From Canna indica (lineage: Eukaryota > Streptophyta > Magnoliopsida > Zingiberales > Cannaceae): a DNA stretch of 64,000 bases. Positions 35,247 through 45,977 of the stretch are shown here, piece after piece. Every line of letters begins with the position of its first letter. Position 1 is the first letter of the stretch. The notes below the pieces were generated by a model. It was not told the DNA's origin, did not search any database, and was given only the letters and a program-made list of their open reading frames with translations. Both the position numbers and the translations under genes were made by a program. The DNA lies in the NCBI GenBank assembly GCA_034359265.1, contig CP136896.1, positions 60,895,501 through 60,959,500 of the forward strand. The letters are read 5' to 3'.

Positions 35247-36374
35247 TGCCGGGCGATCGAAATTGGATGTACCGACGAATTCATCGTGGAGCTATAACGA
35301 AAGAATTTTGAGTGGCGTAACTTACTTCTTAAATTTTGAGTAGGAGCTTGACCATCAGACGGGGGATCTCGACCATCAGATGGTTGTTTAAATATCTTTT
35401 GTTACCCTGGGCGTGCTTTGGATTCTCGTTCGTCTCGATTCTTAAACGATGAAGAGTACCATTTGGCCCACTTGTAGGTTTTACTAAACTGTCCAGGGAT
35501 TGAAAAGTTCATTGAAATATTTAACGTCGAGATGGTGACAAAATACTCAATTTACAACGATGATGATTTATAGAGATTACGCAATCGTGAGCTCCCTAAT
35601 TGGTTTCGAGCTTACAGTACAGAACACAGAGGCGAAATAGATAATCGAATATTTGAGTTTGCTATTGGACCAGCACGACTTGTACATTGTTATAATGATT
35701 ATTTTGTTAATGGATATAATTTTCACATACTTGAATATTCATCTACAAAGAAGACTATGAATGTCGGGGTTTGTGTCAAAGGGACAACGTATGCTGAATG
35801 TAATGTTGACTTTTACAGACTATTGGAAGAAGTCATTGAATTATAATTTTTTGGATGGAAATTAGTTGTCCTTTTTATATGTCATTGGTTCGATACAAGC
35901 GATAGGGGCATGAGAGTTCATCCAAAGTATAAACTTGTTGAGGTCAATTATAAATCGAAATTGGCTCTAAATGAACCATTTATATTGGCATCTCAAGCTG
36001 AACAAGTATATTGTATGCAGTATCTGTCTCAAAAGAAAGATAGGACATATTGGTGTGTAATCTATAAGACTAAAGCCAGAGGAAAAATTAACCCGGAAAC
36101 CGGAGAGAATGAGTCGACATATGACTTCTATCAAGAAGAGGATCCTTCCGAAGTAGAGCGAGTTAGTCCAATACTCGAGAATGATGACATTGGGTTAGTT
36201 CAATTAGAAGTAGAATATCTTGATGACAACGATAATGAAGTTGTGGAAGAATGACATAATGATGATGAGGGAGAAGAAGAAGAAGAAGTAGAAGAAGAAG
36301 AATTTGAAGATTCTAATACAGAAGAACAAGAAGAAGAGTATTACACAGAAGATGATAATGACGATCATGAATAA
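35247..36374 (+). pseudogene. TNP2 start fused to DUF4216 tail, core deleted
   Basis: MPGDRNWMYRRIHRGAITKE at 35247 is the TNP2 N-terminus. Within about 300 bases it is followed by the TNP2 C-terminal region in frame from 35559: RELPNWFRAYSTEHRG, FAIGPARLVHCYNDYFVNGY, NVGVCVKGTTYAECNVDFY, then after a TAA FGWKLVVLFICHWFDT, LNEPFILASQAEQVYCMQYL and a Glu/Asp-rich tail to the stop at 36372-36374. In-frame stops lie near 35571, 35845 and 36252. This is the DUF4216 domain of CACTA transposons. The part missing here is what remains in the left member of the pair. Confidence 0.82.
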
Positions 36375-36460
36375 TTGTAAATGTGAAGTATATCTTCAAT
36401 TATTAAATATATCTATTAACATATTATATATAATCTAATTATATTCATATTTGATAGCTA

Positions 36461-38079
36461 TGGTTCGAGAAGCGCATGCCCGATGAGGCATTCCTCACAG
36501 GACCTCCTAACAATTACCACCTGCCACCCCTGACCCTTCGTCGACATCTACTACCCGCCCACCTCCGGCCACCATCCCCCCACCTACGACCACCATCCCC
36601 CCACCTAATTCGTCCACCATCCCCCCACCTAATCTGTCCATCATCCCCCCAGATGATCCGTCCACCATTCCCCCACTGGCCACCATCCCTTCAACCGATC
36701 CAGGCTCATCGACATCGAGACGTAGGCCACAAGGGCCTAATAGAATTCTTCCTTCGCCACCCGAGGGAGAGCCATGCAAACTAGTTAGGGTGCGCGGAAG
36801 AAGGTAAGTAGATGCATTAATTATTTCTTATAATTTATTTATAATTCAATATATCATAATATATAATTGTACTATATATATTTGGTGCAGGTTTGAGCAT
36901 GAGGACGTCCCACGCACGATTGCGGGGACGATCCGACGATTTATACACGAGGCATGGCCTACATGGTCTTACGTGCCCCGTTAGTATATGTATTTGTTAT
37001 GGCGAGAGTTCTTTGTACGTATATTTATGAAATTAATGTTAATATTAAATATCGATCGATAACAATAAACTTATTTTTTGCAGCCTCATTAAACATAGCC
37101 GGAGGACCAGACCACTTTTAAAGAGAGTGCATGGGAGCGCATTGCTAGCGCTCGCTAGAACAGGCTCCTTCATTAGGCCCGTAAAATCATGATGAGACAG
37201 CTAGGGGCCACACACATTAGGGAGACTCGGGGATACGGCCCCGAGTGGATTCCTAGACCTGTGTGGGACCAGCTCGTTGAGCGATGGGCCACGCTTGGGG
37301 GGGGGGGGGGGACGGCACGGGGGCGTGCCATATTGGTGGCTCTGTATCTTTTACGATGAATGATCGTCGTATTGTATGTATAATTTTCTTACTTTTAATT
37401 AAATTATATATTGTGTACAATTATATTAATGTATTTGTTTTCTAATATTAGATGTGGGTGGAGGAGGATGGCACCGCCCACCGCCCCTCGCTAATGGAGG
37501 TGTTTGAGTGCACTCACCATCGGCGACATGGGGCGGGGGAGTACGTCAATAGGATGGATACAATCATCGTGGTAAGTATATATATAGTACTTAAAATATA
37601 AACACGCGTAGGAGACAAGCACGAGGACCGTGATCGAGTGCGAGAGAACGCCACATGATGACTTTGACCCTGTAGCGTGGGTCGAGGCTGCAGGTGGCTA
37701 GGAGCACGATCGTATTTATGGCTTTGCAGATAGTGATCATGCACGAGTCGTGTTAGGGCCACTTGGGGCACCGACCCCTCCCGTTACGAATGTGCGGCCC
37801 TCGACATACCAGACGCATGATCAGAGCCGGGTAGCGACCTTAGAGTCCAAGCTTAGACAACAGAGACAAACGATAGAGGGGCAGAGACGGACGAATGACG
37901 AGTTGAGACAGATGATGAATGCACAGAGAAAGATGATGCAGAATATGCAATCGCTCCTGACTCAGATTGCATCTCACTCCGGCATTCAGATACCGATGAT
38001 GTCCGAGCAGTCCTCATCAACCCAATCGTTGTCGACTCCACCGCCTCCATCGTCTCCACCGTCTCTACCGCAGTCGTGA
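36461..38079 (+). pseudogene. Transposase_24 protein of CACTA element, nearly full but broken
   Basis: Exon-like pieces follow each other on the plus strand: a Pro-rich N-terminus (36476-36784), RFEHEDVPRTIAGTIRRFIH near 36893, RETRGYGPEWIPRPVWDQLV near 37221 with a poly-G interruption at 37299-37310, MWVEEDGTAHRPSLMEVFEC at 37452, DFDPVAWVEAAGG at 37660 and DRIYGFADSDHARVVLGPLG up to the stop at 38077-38079. The end has a coiled-coil-like Q/R/M-rich segment and a Ser/Pro tail. Intron-like AT-rich gaps separate the pieces. A TAG after VEAAGG and the G-run frameshift break it. Confidence 0.78.
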
Positions 38080-38821
38080 GATTATTATTTATTATATTTT
38101 GATTATATTTTAATACTTGTTAGCCTATGTTTGAGGCTTAGATACTTGATAAAAATTTATATACTTTACATTTGATATTTTAATACTTGTTTGCCTCCAT
38201 TTGAGGTTTATAGTTGTTTATATACTTGATAGTTGTATATATACTTTTAGTTTTGATATTTGATACTTGTTTGTCTACGCGCGTTTGAGGCTTAGATTGA
38301 TTATATTTAAGTAAAACTTATATGGTTGGTTGTAAATGTATGTGTATGATATTTTATGGTTGTAAATTATGGTTGTAAATAAATTGTATTGTATAAATAT
38401 TATTGTATACAAGAATTTTTAAATTTTTAATTTTTTTTAGTTACAGGATATAACTCCAGTCACGGCTTACTGATGGCTAACCATCACTAGGCCGTGACTG
38501 AAAGCGTATCGTAAATGGTTGATGGTCTGTGTAGCATAAAATATCATAGTTGCTAATAATATCACCGATGGCTTGGAGTCGCGACTGATAGTTTAATTTC
38601 AGCGACAGACACCCCCGGCTGTCACTAGTGTGTTTAAATCAGCGACATCGCGCACGGTTGCCGCTAACGATTACTTAGAACGGTCGACCTCGACTATCAT
38701 AAAATATTTAAGACGCACACATAAGCGACGGCTTTTGCCACGGCCCGCGTCGTCCATGATAGTGTCACCGACAATTCGGCAATGGTACGAGTCGTCGATG
38801 ACAACGAATATTCTAGTAGTG

Positions 38822-40139
38822 CTCGTGGCCCACCGTCATGCGACACAGCAACCCTGCGATTGGTCGTGATAGCGTCGCGGTTTATTATTCTGGACTAACA
38901 TAATAATATATCGAAATACTTTTAAAATGTTTTTTAAAAAATAATTTTGGCTATTTAGAAATTTTGATTTAGATTTTTTTAAAAAAAAATGGAACAACAA
39001 GTCCTAGTTGGCATCAATTTCTCAAAACAAATTAAATTTAAATAACAACAAATTTTGTATATATAAATTATGCAATTTTAACTACCATAAAAAACATGAA
39101 TAATAAGAAATGAAAACATATTAATGTCTTTAAATATATACACTACAATTAAAGAAACTATAAATTGATATAAAAAAATGGATTCTATAACATATACTAG
39201 ACACCTATACATGGTAATAGGATGAAGTTATATATCCTTTTAATTATTCAAGTGTTGATTCAATTTTGAATTTGGTACAAAAGATTTAATCATCAAAAAT
39301 AAGCAATATATATAATCAACATCAAGTATTATCATCAATTATCGCACACGAATCGTAAATTTGAATAAACAGCTAAATGATTAGGTAAAAAATAAACTTA
39401 TAATGATATGATCCTCACTTATATATTGATTAACATGAAGTAGCATTTACCTTATATAAGTTAGATACATCATCAAAGAACAAAAAATACTTTCTCTAAA
39501 TTAGGTTATGCTTGACTTGAGAAATTTGATTCATGCACACATGTAGAAGCAAGATGGCTACTAATTAATGTAGGGCTGTTGACATTGTCCTCACTCAATC
39601 AAACTTTAGATGGAAACCATGTCTTTTTCTTGGTGGGACACAAGCCATTAATGCAGAAGAACCGACTACTTTGTTGAAGCTTCTTCCCTCATGATTCTTA
39701 ATTAATTAATGAACTATTGTTGCTTTTTGTGCTAATTATTTGAGTTGATTTTTCTCTCATTTGATGACAACTTATTATGAAGTGGCTTCCTATATATGAT
39801 TGAATTATATGTTATTTGAAGAAAATTATTATCTTTATTTTATAATTAGAATTCGCGAAAACGTGTTGATCTTTTAATAATTAATTATTATGATAACTAG
39901 GGTTCATATTAACTTGTTAGGGGTTAGGGGTTAGGGGTTAGGGGAATAGACTTCTAGACCTTACAGAATTGTCAATAAAATTATGAATGAATTGATTAAA
40001 GGACTAATTTCATAAAAATTAGCACTATAATATGAACTCGACACAAATAAGATAATAATAATAATATTTTTAATTAATTTTTTGATACTAAAATTTTTAA
40101 TATGAAGCTATTGAGTCAACTCGGAAAGTCTTATCTACC
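38822..40139. other. AT-rich intergenic DNA with a G-quadruplex motif
   Basis: The first 60 bases after the CACTA end still look like CACTA subterminal sequence (GTGGCCCACCGTCATGCGAC). The rest is AT-rich with no gene. The one notable feature is the telomere-like G-rich repeat at 39917-39944. Confidence 0.5.
39917..39944 (+). repeat. (TTAGGGG)x4, telomere-variant / G-quadruplex motif
   Basis: Four perfect tandem TTAGGGG heptamers. Four runs of four G with TTA loops meet the G-quadruplex pattern exactly. The usual plant telomere repeat is TTTAGGG, so this is a variant rather than a normal interstitial telomere. Confidence 0.9.
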
Positions 40140-40860
40140 ATAGCTCTTTTGTATAGCCACGGCTACACAAAAGTCTCGTGTTGCCACGGTGCTGGGACAC
40201 AGATCTTGAAGCAGACAGTATTGGTTTAGAGGGTAAAAAGTAAAAACTTTTTTTTTAGTTTTGTTCAGATTCCCTCATTTAACGATTAGATTTTCTCATT
40301 TTCGATCGAACAGACCAAACGTATGTTCTACATTGACATTGCCTATGTAGTTTACTGCCATATTTTCTCGTTTGCTGGTCGGCAAGATCAATCGTCTGTT
40401 ATGTATTGACAGTATTTACGTAGTTTGACGCGCAAATTCTCTTATTTCCTAATTGACAAGACCAAGCGCTCATTCTGTATTAATAGTGTTTAAGTAGTTT
40501 GATGAGCGAATTCTCTCGTTTGATACTCAAATTTACTCATTTGAAGGCCTAATTTTCTTGTTTGGCGCTCAGCCTAGATTCCCTTGTTTGACAATTTGAT
40601 TCCCTCGTTTCTTGATTGATCGGACCATCTGTTCTACGTTGGCAGTGTCTACATAGTTTGGTATGCATATTCTCTCATTTTATGCCCACTTGAGAAAAAT
40701 AAATGGCTAATCAGGGAAGAACTTTACTTTTTTACCTTTTAAATTGATGCTACCTACTTTAAGATCTTCACTAGACACATTATATGTCGAGACATGTGGC
40801 ATTGGCATCCTAGCACAATGATAACACGAGACTTTCGTGATGCCACGATTGTGTAAAAAA
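40140..40860. mobile_element. Inverted-repeat element with internal 70-bp tandem repeats
   Basis: Inverted ends: AAGTCTCGTGTTGCCACGGT at 40171-40190 and the matching AAAGTCTCGTGTTATCATTG (reverse complement) near 40817-40836, extending to GTGCT-GGA. The inside has about four diverged tandem copies of a roughly 70-bp unit (near 40300, 40370, 40440 and 40600). Each copy holds a TCTCGTTT-like start, a GACCAA/CGTCTGTTCTG-like middle and TACGTAGTTTG at the end. No coding capacity. Target duplication not identified. Confidence 0.55.
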
Positions 40861-41404
40861 TTTATTCCTCTTGTGACCTAATTTTTCCTCTCTTTTTTAC
40901 CAATTAACCGACAAAAATAACAACCTAAGTAATTACTACTTTGCTTTAAAAGAAAAATATGTGAGATACGGTGGAACTAATTTGCCAAGGAGCAGGATTA
41001 CCATTCTCCATGACATTAATTATGATTTTATTGTCGAATTCCAACGTAAACGAAGGAATTTTTTGTGGTAATAGCTTCAGCTCGAAGAACAGTACTTGCT
41101 AGAGTGAAATAAGCAACATCAAGAATGTAATTGCCAAGATTATTCCGAATAAATAGATCAATATCACTTGTATTTAAAAAAAGTTAATTTTCTTAAGACA
41201 CTTTATTTTATCAAATTTTAAAGGCATATAATGCATAGTTGGGAGACTATAATTATATCTTTTTTTTCATGTCCATTTTAGTAATTATGATAATTGAGTA
41301 ATAATTACTTATAACTGGTGTATATATTACTACAATATGGAACATCTGATCATTAATTATATAGTAACTTATCTTTATCCAAATAATTAAATACCTAATT
41401 ATCT

Positions 41405-41905
41405 AAATATATAATGAACTATGAACTTTGTCTCATCTGTGTCCAATTTTAAAATATTACTAAATTATATCTTGAACTTTGACATTTGTCTCAATTATAT
41501 CCTCCCGTCAATTCTCCGTCAGCAGCACCGTTAAGGCGATGATGTGGCACTCTGACGTGAATTAAAATAATATATTTTTATTTAATAAAAAATAAAAAAA
41601 TCACTTTAATTTATATAAAATAATATTTTATATTTTATATTAAATAATCACTTGGAATCATGTTTGGGTGAACATGAAGAATTTTTTTAATATATAATAT
41701 AATATAATATTTTATATTATTTAATAAAAATTGACCTGATTTTTTATATTTATTTAAATAAAAAAAATATTATTTTAATTCATGTCAGATCGCCACGTCA
41801 TCACCGGTGCGACTGACGGAGAGTTGACGGGAGGATATAATTGAGACAAATATAAAAGTTCAGAATATAATTTGATAATATTTTAAAATTGATCATAAAT
41901 AAGAT
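41405..41905. mobile_element. Foldback (MULE-like) element, about 0.5 kb
   Basis: Inverted arms: AATTATATCCTCCCGTCAA at about 41494-41512 pairs with TTGACGGGAGGATATAATT at about 41825-41843. ACTCTGACGTGAATTAAAATA on the left pairs with TATTTTAATTCATGTCAGAT on the right. TTTTAAAATATTA / TAATATTTTAAAAT lie near the tips. The arms share wording (TATATCTTGAACTTTGACA) with the left side of the insert at 25699. Non-coding. Confidence 0.65.
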
Positions 41906-42525
41906 AAATTACATAATTTATGATATGCTTAGATAATTATCCTTAATTATATGATTGCAAACAGTCAAATCATAAATTAATTTGCATATTATTTTATCAA
42001 GGATTTCAATATCAGACAAATTAATTAATTAAGTAGATCACACTGACCTTTTGGTTTGACAGTTTGACTTCTTCACCTCAATATATAATTTTCAAACAGA
42101 GTCTAACCACTTCATATGTCTCCCTCTGAAATTAAATTAATTACAACTCTCCATTTCACATATGTAGGAGGATTTTAAATTTTTAATTGGCATTTAATTA
42201 ATTTCCTGAACACCATGGAAAATCAACCGGCTTAATCCAATATTTATGTTAAATTTAACAAAATGTGAGAACCGCTTCCAAAATTTCGATCGAACCGGCG
42301 GTCCGATCCAGGTTCAGTAAATTTGCAGGAAATCCTGGGAGATCCGCGACACTTCCCAAAGCATTAAATTTGATCAAGTACAGATGGCAAAAGAGCAACG
42401 GCGTAAGAATTTGAAGCTCAACCGCCCCCTCCATGGAAACCATTCATTTGCTTAAAGCAAACGTTCTACTTCACATTTAATTCACAGGAATTTAAGCAAC
42501 CGATATATAGTATGTAGAACACATC

Positions 42526-43167
42526 TCATGCTCGGCCCATGAGTTGCTCGTGGCGCCGGTATTCCGGCGTCACCGGAAACCTCTGCTGAAGACGAAGCTG
42601 CTCGTAGAATCTGTTAATGAACTCCTCCGCCTCCTCGTCGATATGCCCGTCTTCTTCTTCTTCCTCTTCCCATAATGGGGACGGCGAGTCGGTAATCCTC
42701 AGTTGTCGTGCCACTACCGGAGCTGGTGACGGAGAGGCCATGACCGGCTCGGATTCTGTTATCTCGGAGTTCATCATCAGTATCTCAAATGCCTCTGCCA
42801 CAGCCGCGGCATCGTAGCAGTCCTCGCGGCGGTGGCGGCGGCTCCGCTTGATGGCGTGGAAGGAAGGGTGGGAAGGGGTGCTGCTGCAGCTGAATTGGAC
42901 CTCCCTGGGGCTGTAGAAGCTGTTGGGGTCCATGGAGCGGCACGAGAAGCCGGAGTACGTGGCAGTGGCGCCGCCGTGGAGGTGGTGGGGGTTGAAGGTC
43001 ATGAAGTGACCGAGGGCTTTGCGGGCGGTCTTGCCGCGCTTGAGGAGGAGGTGGAGGTCCATCATGAGCTTGCTCATGCTGAGGCTCTTCCCGAGCATGT
43101 AGAACACAACCCTCACGATGCGCCACAGCCGCTTGCCGGCCGACCTCGACGACTCCATTTGGACCAT
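42526..43167 (-). CDS. DUF761 domain protein, 213 residues, intronless
   Basis: Plant-specific protein of unknown biochemical role; DUF761 proteins include rapidly elicited defence-response genes. The chosen start is ATG 43167 (MVQMESSRSAGKRLW). The open frame extends to 43281, but that upstream ATG lies above the TATA box. Order of features: basic N-terminus; hydrophobic IVRVVFYMLGKSLSMSKLMM at about 17-36, perhaps membrane-associated; KRGKTARKALG; FYSPREVQFSCSSTPSHPSF around 96-115, a motif kept in the family; a His/Arg patch (KRSRRHRRED); an acidic run; and the C-terminal DUF761 helix HIDEEAEEFINRFYEQLRLQ near 177-196. A CT-rich 5' leader (CTCTCT, 43170-43196) precedes it. No break is seen; GC content is well above the flanking DNA. 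Confidence 0.92.
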   Translation of the reverse strand: MVQMESSRSAGKRLWRIVRVVFYMLGKSLSMSKLMMDLHLLLKRGKTARKALGHFMTFNPHHLHGGATATYSGFSCRSMDPNSFYSPREVQFSCSSTPSHPSFHAIKRSRRHRREDCYDAAAVAEAFEILMMNSEITESEPVMASPSPAPVVARQLRITDSPSPLWEEEEEEDGHIDEEAEEFINRFYEQLRLQQRFPVTPEYRRHEQLMGRA

Positions 43168-43237
43168 GTCAGGTGCAGAGAGAGAGAGAGAGAGAGGTAT
43201 TTGTTGGTATGAGAAGGAGAAGGAGGAGGGGGGAGGG

Positions 43238-43245
43238 TATTTAAA
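43238..43245 (-). promoter_or_regulatory. TATA box of the DUF761 gene
   Basis: TTTAAATA on the minus strand, about 70 bases upstream of the ATG at 43167. Followed by a purine/pyrimidine-biased leader. Placement about 30 bases before a transcript start near 43205-43212 would give a short leader. Confidence 0.6.
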
Positions 43246-43281
43246 GGTGCGGGAGAAGAAAGGAAGAAAGAATGGTGGCAA

Positions 43282-44540
43282 ATAGAACAGGTGGTGGTGA
43301 GGATTTTTTTTCCAGCAATAATTGGTGATAATTTTACTTAAAAGCCCTCGTGGAATGGGTTAATTCGAATTGATGGCAACTTTATTAAAAACTGGAAGTT
43401 TCTTAGGGATCACTTTTTCCATCGCTGTCTTTCATTATTTTTAATTTATAGGTAGGACTTGATTACAAAAAATGCTTCATCACCTTCTAAGCTTATGTGA
43501 AGTGCCCTTCAGGCCAAATCATCATCATTCTTCTTTTTTCCTTCTAAAAAGCATATTTATATATAGAGATATGCATGAGTACCAAATATATAGATTCAAA
43601 ATTAATTAGAACCTATCCGATCAAAAATTTTTTTAATAGATTTAAATTAAATTCGAATAAGATCTGAGATAAAATTTAAAAACTAGTTAAAATTGATACT
43701 CTATTGGAACTTGTAAATAAATAAATTTCAACATATATGGTACTCAAAATTTGTACCTCGAAAACTATCAATTATAGGTTTCAATAGAATTCTCGAAACC
43801 TATACTACACGTCTATACTACGAGTTTTGGATAAAATCCGATTTCAAATTTCAACATAATAAAATTTGAATCTAAAATCTATTAATTGATCCTATATAAG
43901 GTAAGATCCGAAAGTACGTTGACCCACATATCCCTATATATAGGGTCATAAGCGATCAAATTGGCTTTAAAAAATTGAAAAAAATTAAGCAAGAAAATAA
44001 TGAATTCGACTCAAATTTATATTAATTTAAATAGATAGATGGAAACGCTAGTCGAAATATTTTTTCAGTATTAAAATTAATATATTATAAAAACACCAAG
44101 TTAGACACCATTTTGCAATTTAATTCCGTTTTTGTCAATATTGTGAGTTTGAAAGGTGCAAACTGCAAAGCAGGAGCCGGTGAGCCACGAGGACGTCGGC
44201 CAAGAGAAAAGGTAGCTGCGTGGCCAATTCAAAGGGTGTTGGCGGGAAAGAGCTAGCGAAACGTATGGTGCCACGTGGCAGAGAGTTGGGCCGGACATTA
44301 ATGTGGACGCGTGGACCGCGGGATCTTTTCGTAAGAATAAAACAATAGTTGCTTAATTGATCCCAGTACACTGTTGTCGAATTTTAGTGGAATTCCTACC
44401 GCGAGTCAATGAGAGCTTTAAATGTGGACGGCTGGACGCTGATCCATCCTAGACGACATTTACAATTAAAGCTCAAATAGAGAGTACTTTAGTTTTAAAA
44501 AAATTATATTTTAATAAATTATAAAAATAATTATTTTCAT
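43282..44540. other. Upstream region of the DUF761 gene and AT-rich intergenic DNA
   Basis: AT-rich with a GC-richer patch at 44150-44330 that contains GCCACGTGGC (44270-44279), a perfect G-box-type palindrome. No gene is recognised; the two minus open frames at 44101-44371 have no known domain. Confidence 0.45.
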
Positions 44541-44900
44541 CCATTAAAAAAAGTAAATTACATTATATATCTTGAACTTTAAAAATTTTTTCAATTGTAT
44601 TCAAACTTTTTATTTGTATTAATTTTATACTTTAATTTTTATTCTGTATCAATTATATCTTGACGTTAATTTGTATTTTATTTTATCGTTAGAGAGCTGA
44701 CATGGTATTATTGTCGTGTGTCAATATTTCACATCAACACATAGAAAAGAAATAAAAAATTACTATTGCCACATCATCGATTAAATGTTATAATATTTAA
44801 TTGATTATAATATTTAAGCAAATTAAATTGATGCTGTGGTGAATTAGATTGATTATACCATGTAATTAAATTGATTATAAGCAAACTAAAGGGTTAATTT
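44541..44900. mobile_element. Partial copy of the foldback/MULE-like family
   Basis: Reads ATATATCTTGAACTTTAAAA, then TTTTTCAATTGTATTCAAAC, TATATCTTGACGTTAATTTG and GAGAGCTGACATGG in the order seen in the left arm of the 9703 and 41405 elements. The inverted right arm is not obvious. Probably a truncated or decayed copy. Confidence 0.45.
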
Positions 44901-45977
44901 TTTTACTTGTCTGAAGTTGGGGATGATGCAGGTCTCCGCGTCTTCTAATCTAGCGTGGCTCTGATGGTGACCTGCAAAGATACTCTGAAACTCAAGTGAG
45001 AGAGAATCTCATATGATGGGTATGAAATTAGAATCGAGAGTATATCTGATGCGCTCGTATCCATTTTATAAGGCGAGTCCTAGATGTTTTGGTGATGATG
45101 TCTCACAGGATCTCGCAGGGATGTGCCCGAAATGAGTCAAAGTCTATCTCGAAGATGACAGGCTCATTACTGTCGAATCCCTAGTTATTAATGAAGGATA
45201 TTGATATTCTTGTTTGGCCGGGTGGAGCCCTCGGTCTAAGTTGTGGTTGGCCCGATTTGAGTTTGGTTCATGAGCGTGATTGTGTAATGACCAAAATTTT
45301 AATAATTATATTTTATCCTTGAGCATAGGATCGTAGACTCGAGTTAGCGCGGACTGGCGGAGATCTTCGGGATTAAATCCGAGTAAGCAATTAATGTAGA
45401 AATATTTAGGAAAACTTTATTTGCTATATTTTTGTGATTTAGCATGCTAGGATGATAGAGGGACTCGAGTCGAGTCTAGCGGTTCAATCGGAGTTAGAAT
45501 GAGTTAGATATGAGTTTTATAAGTCGATTCACTAAAGAGGGGCATTGTGGTCATTTGGGCCCAACCAGGGCCCATAAAAAGTACACCTGGGGCGTACGAC
45601 TAGAGGCTTAGACGCACGCCACCCGAGGCAAGAGGAGAGAGGCAACGGGAGAGGGCCGGGAGGAGCCGGAATTCCGCGAGTTCGTCGGCCTCAATCATAG
45701 GAGGATCCTTAGCGTCTTCTTCCTTTATGATTTCTTCCTAAAGGTGAGTGGATTAAGCCTCTTTCCCCCATTATCTTCACCATGCCGCCACCCCTATGTC
45801 ATGGGGTTTTCATCGGATTTTTGTTGGCTTCTCGTATCGGCTTTGATAATTGGATTAAGGGATTTCTCGTCGTCGTGGATTTATCGGATCGAATGTTGGA
45901 GCTTTGCCCCCCCCCCCCCCTCCTCTCTTTCATCTTAAGCCGCCCCCTTCTTCCTTGGAATCTTGATAGAACTCTTA

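Larger units (their letters stand above)
35062..38821 (+). mobile_element. CACTA transposon, plus-oriented, right member, 5' end missing
   Basis: The right end, reverse-complemented, begins CACTACTAGAATATTCG and goes on with CATCGACGACTCG, closely matching the left outer end at 30734. Coding sequence is on the plus strand: a TNP2 start (35247), then directly the DUF4216 part (35559-36374) and Transposase_24 (36461-38079). The TNP2 catalytic core is deleted. Homology to the left member (about 33562-33745, inverted) begins at about 35065, right after the inner end of the left member. The 5' terminus of this element is thus absent. The bases after its right end (CTC) match neither flank. Confidence 0.78.

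Noticed and set aside
30734..38821. Single 8.1-kb autonomous CACTA element
   Set aside because: The outer ends match, but coding parts face each other, an extra CACTA end sits at 35061, and flanking trinucleotides (GTA, CTC) differ.
39917..39944. Interstitial telomere from chromosome fusion
   Set aside because: Only four repeats and the wrong heptamer (TTAGGGG, not TTTAGGG); too short to claim an ancestral chromosome end.
42785..43212. Open frames on both strands overlapping the DUF761 gene
   Set aside because: Shadows of the GC-rich DUF761 coding sequence; they lack family motifs and proper context.
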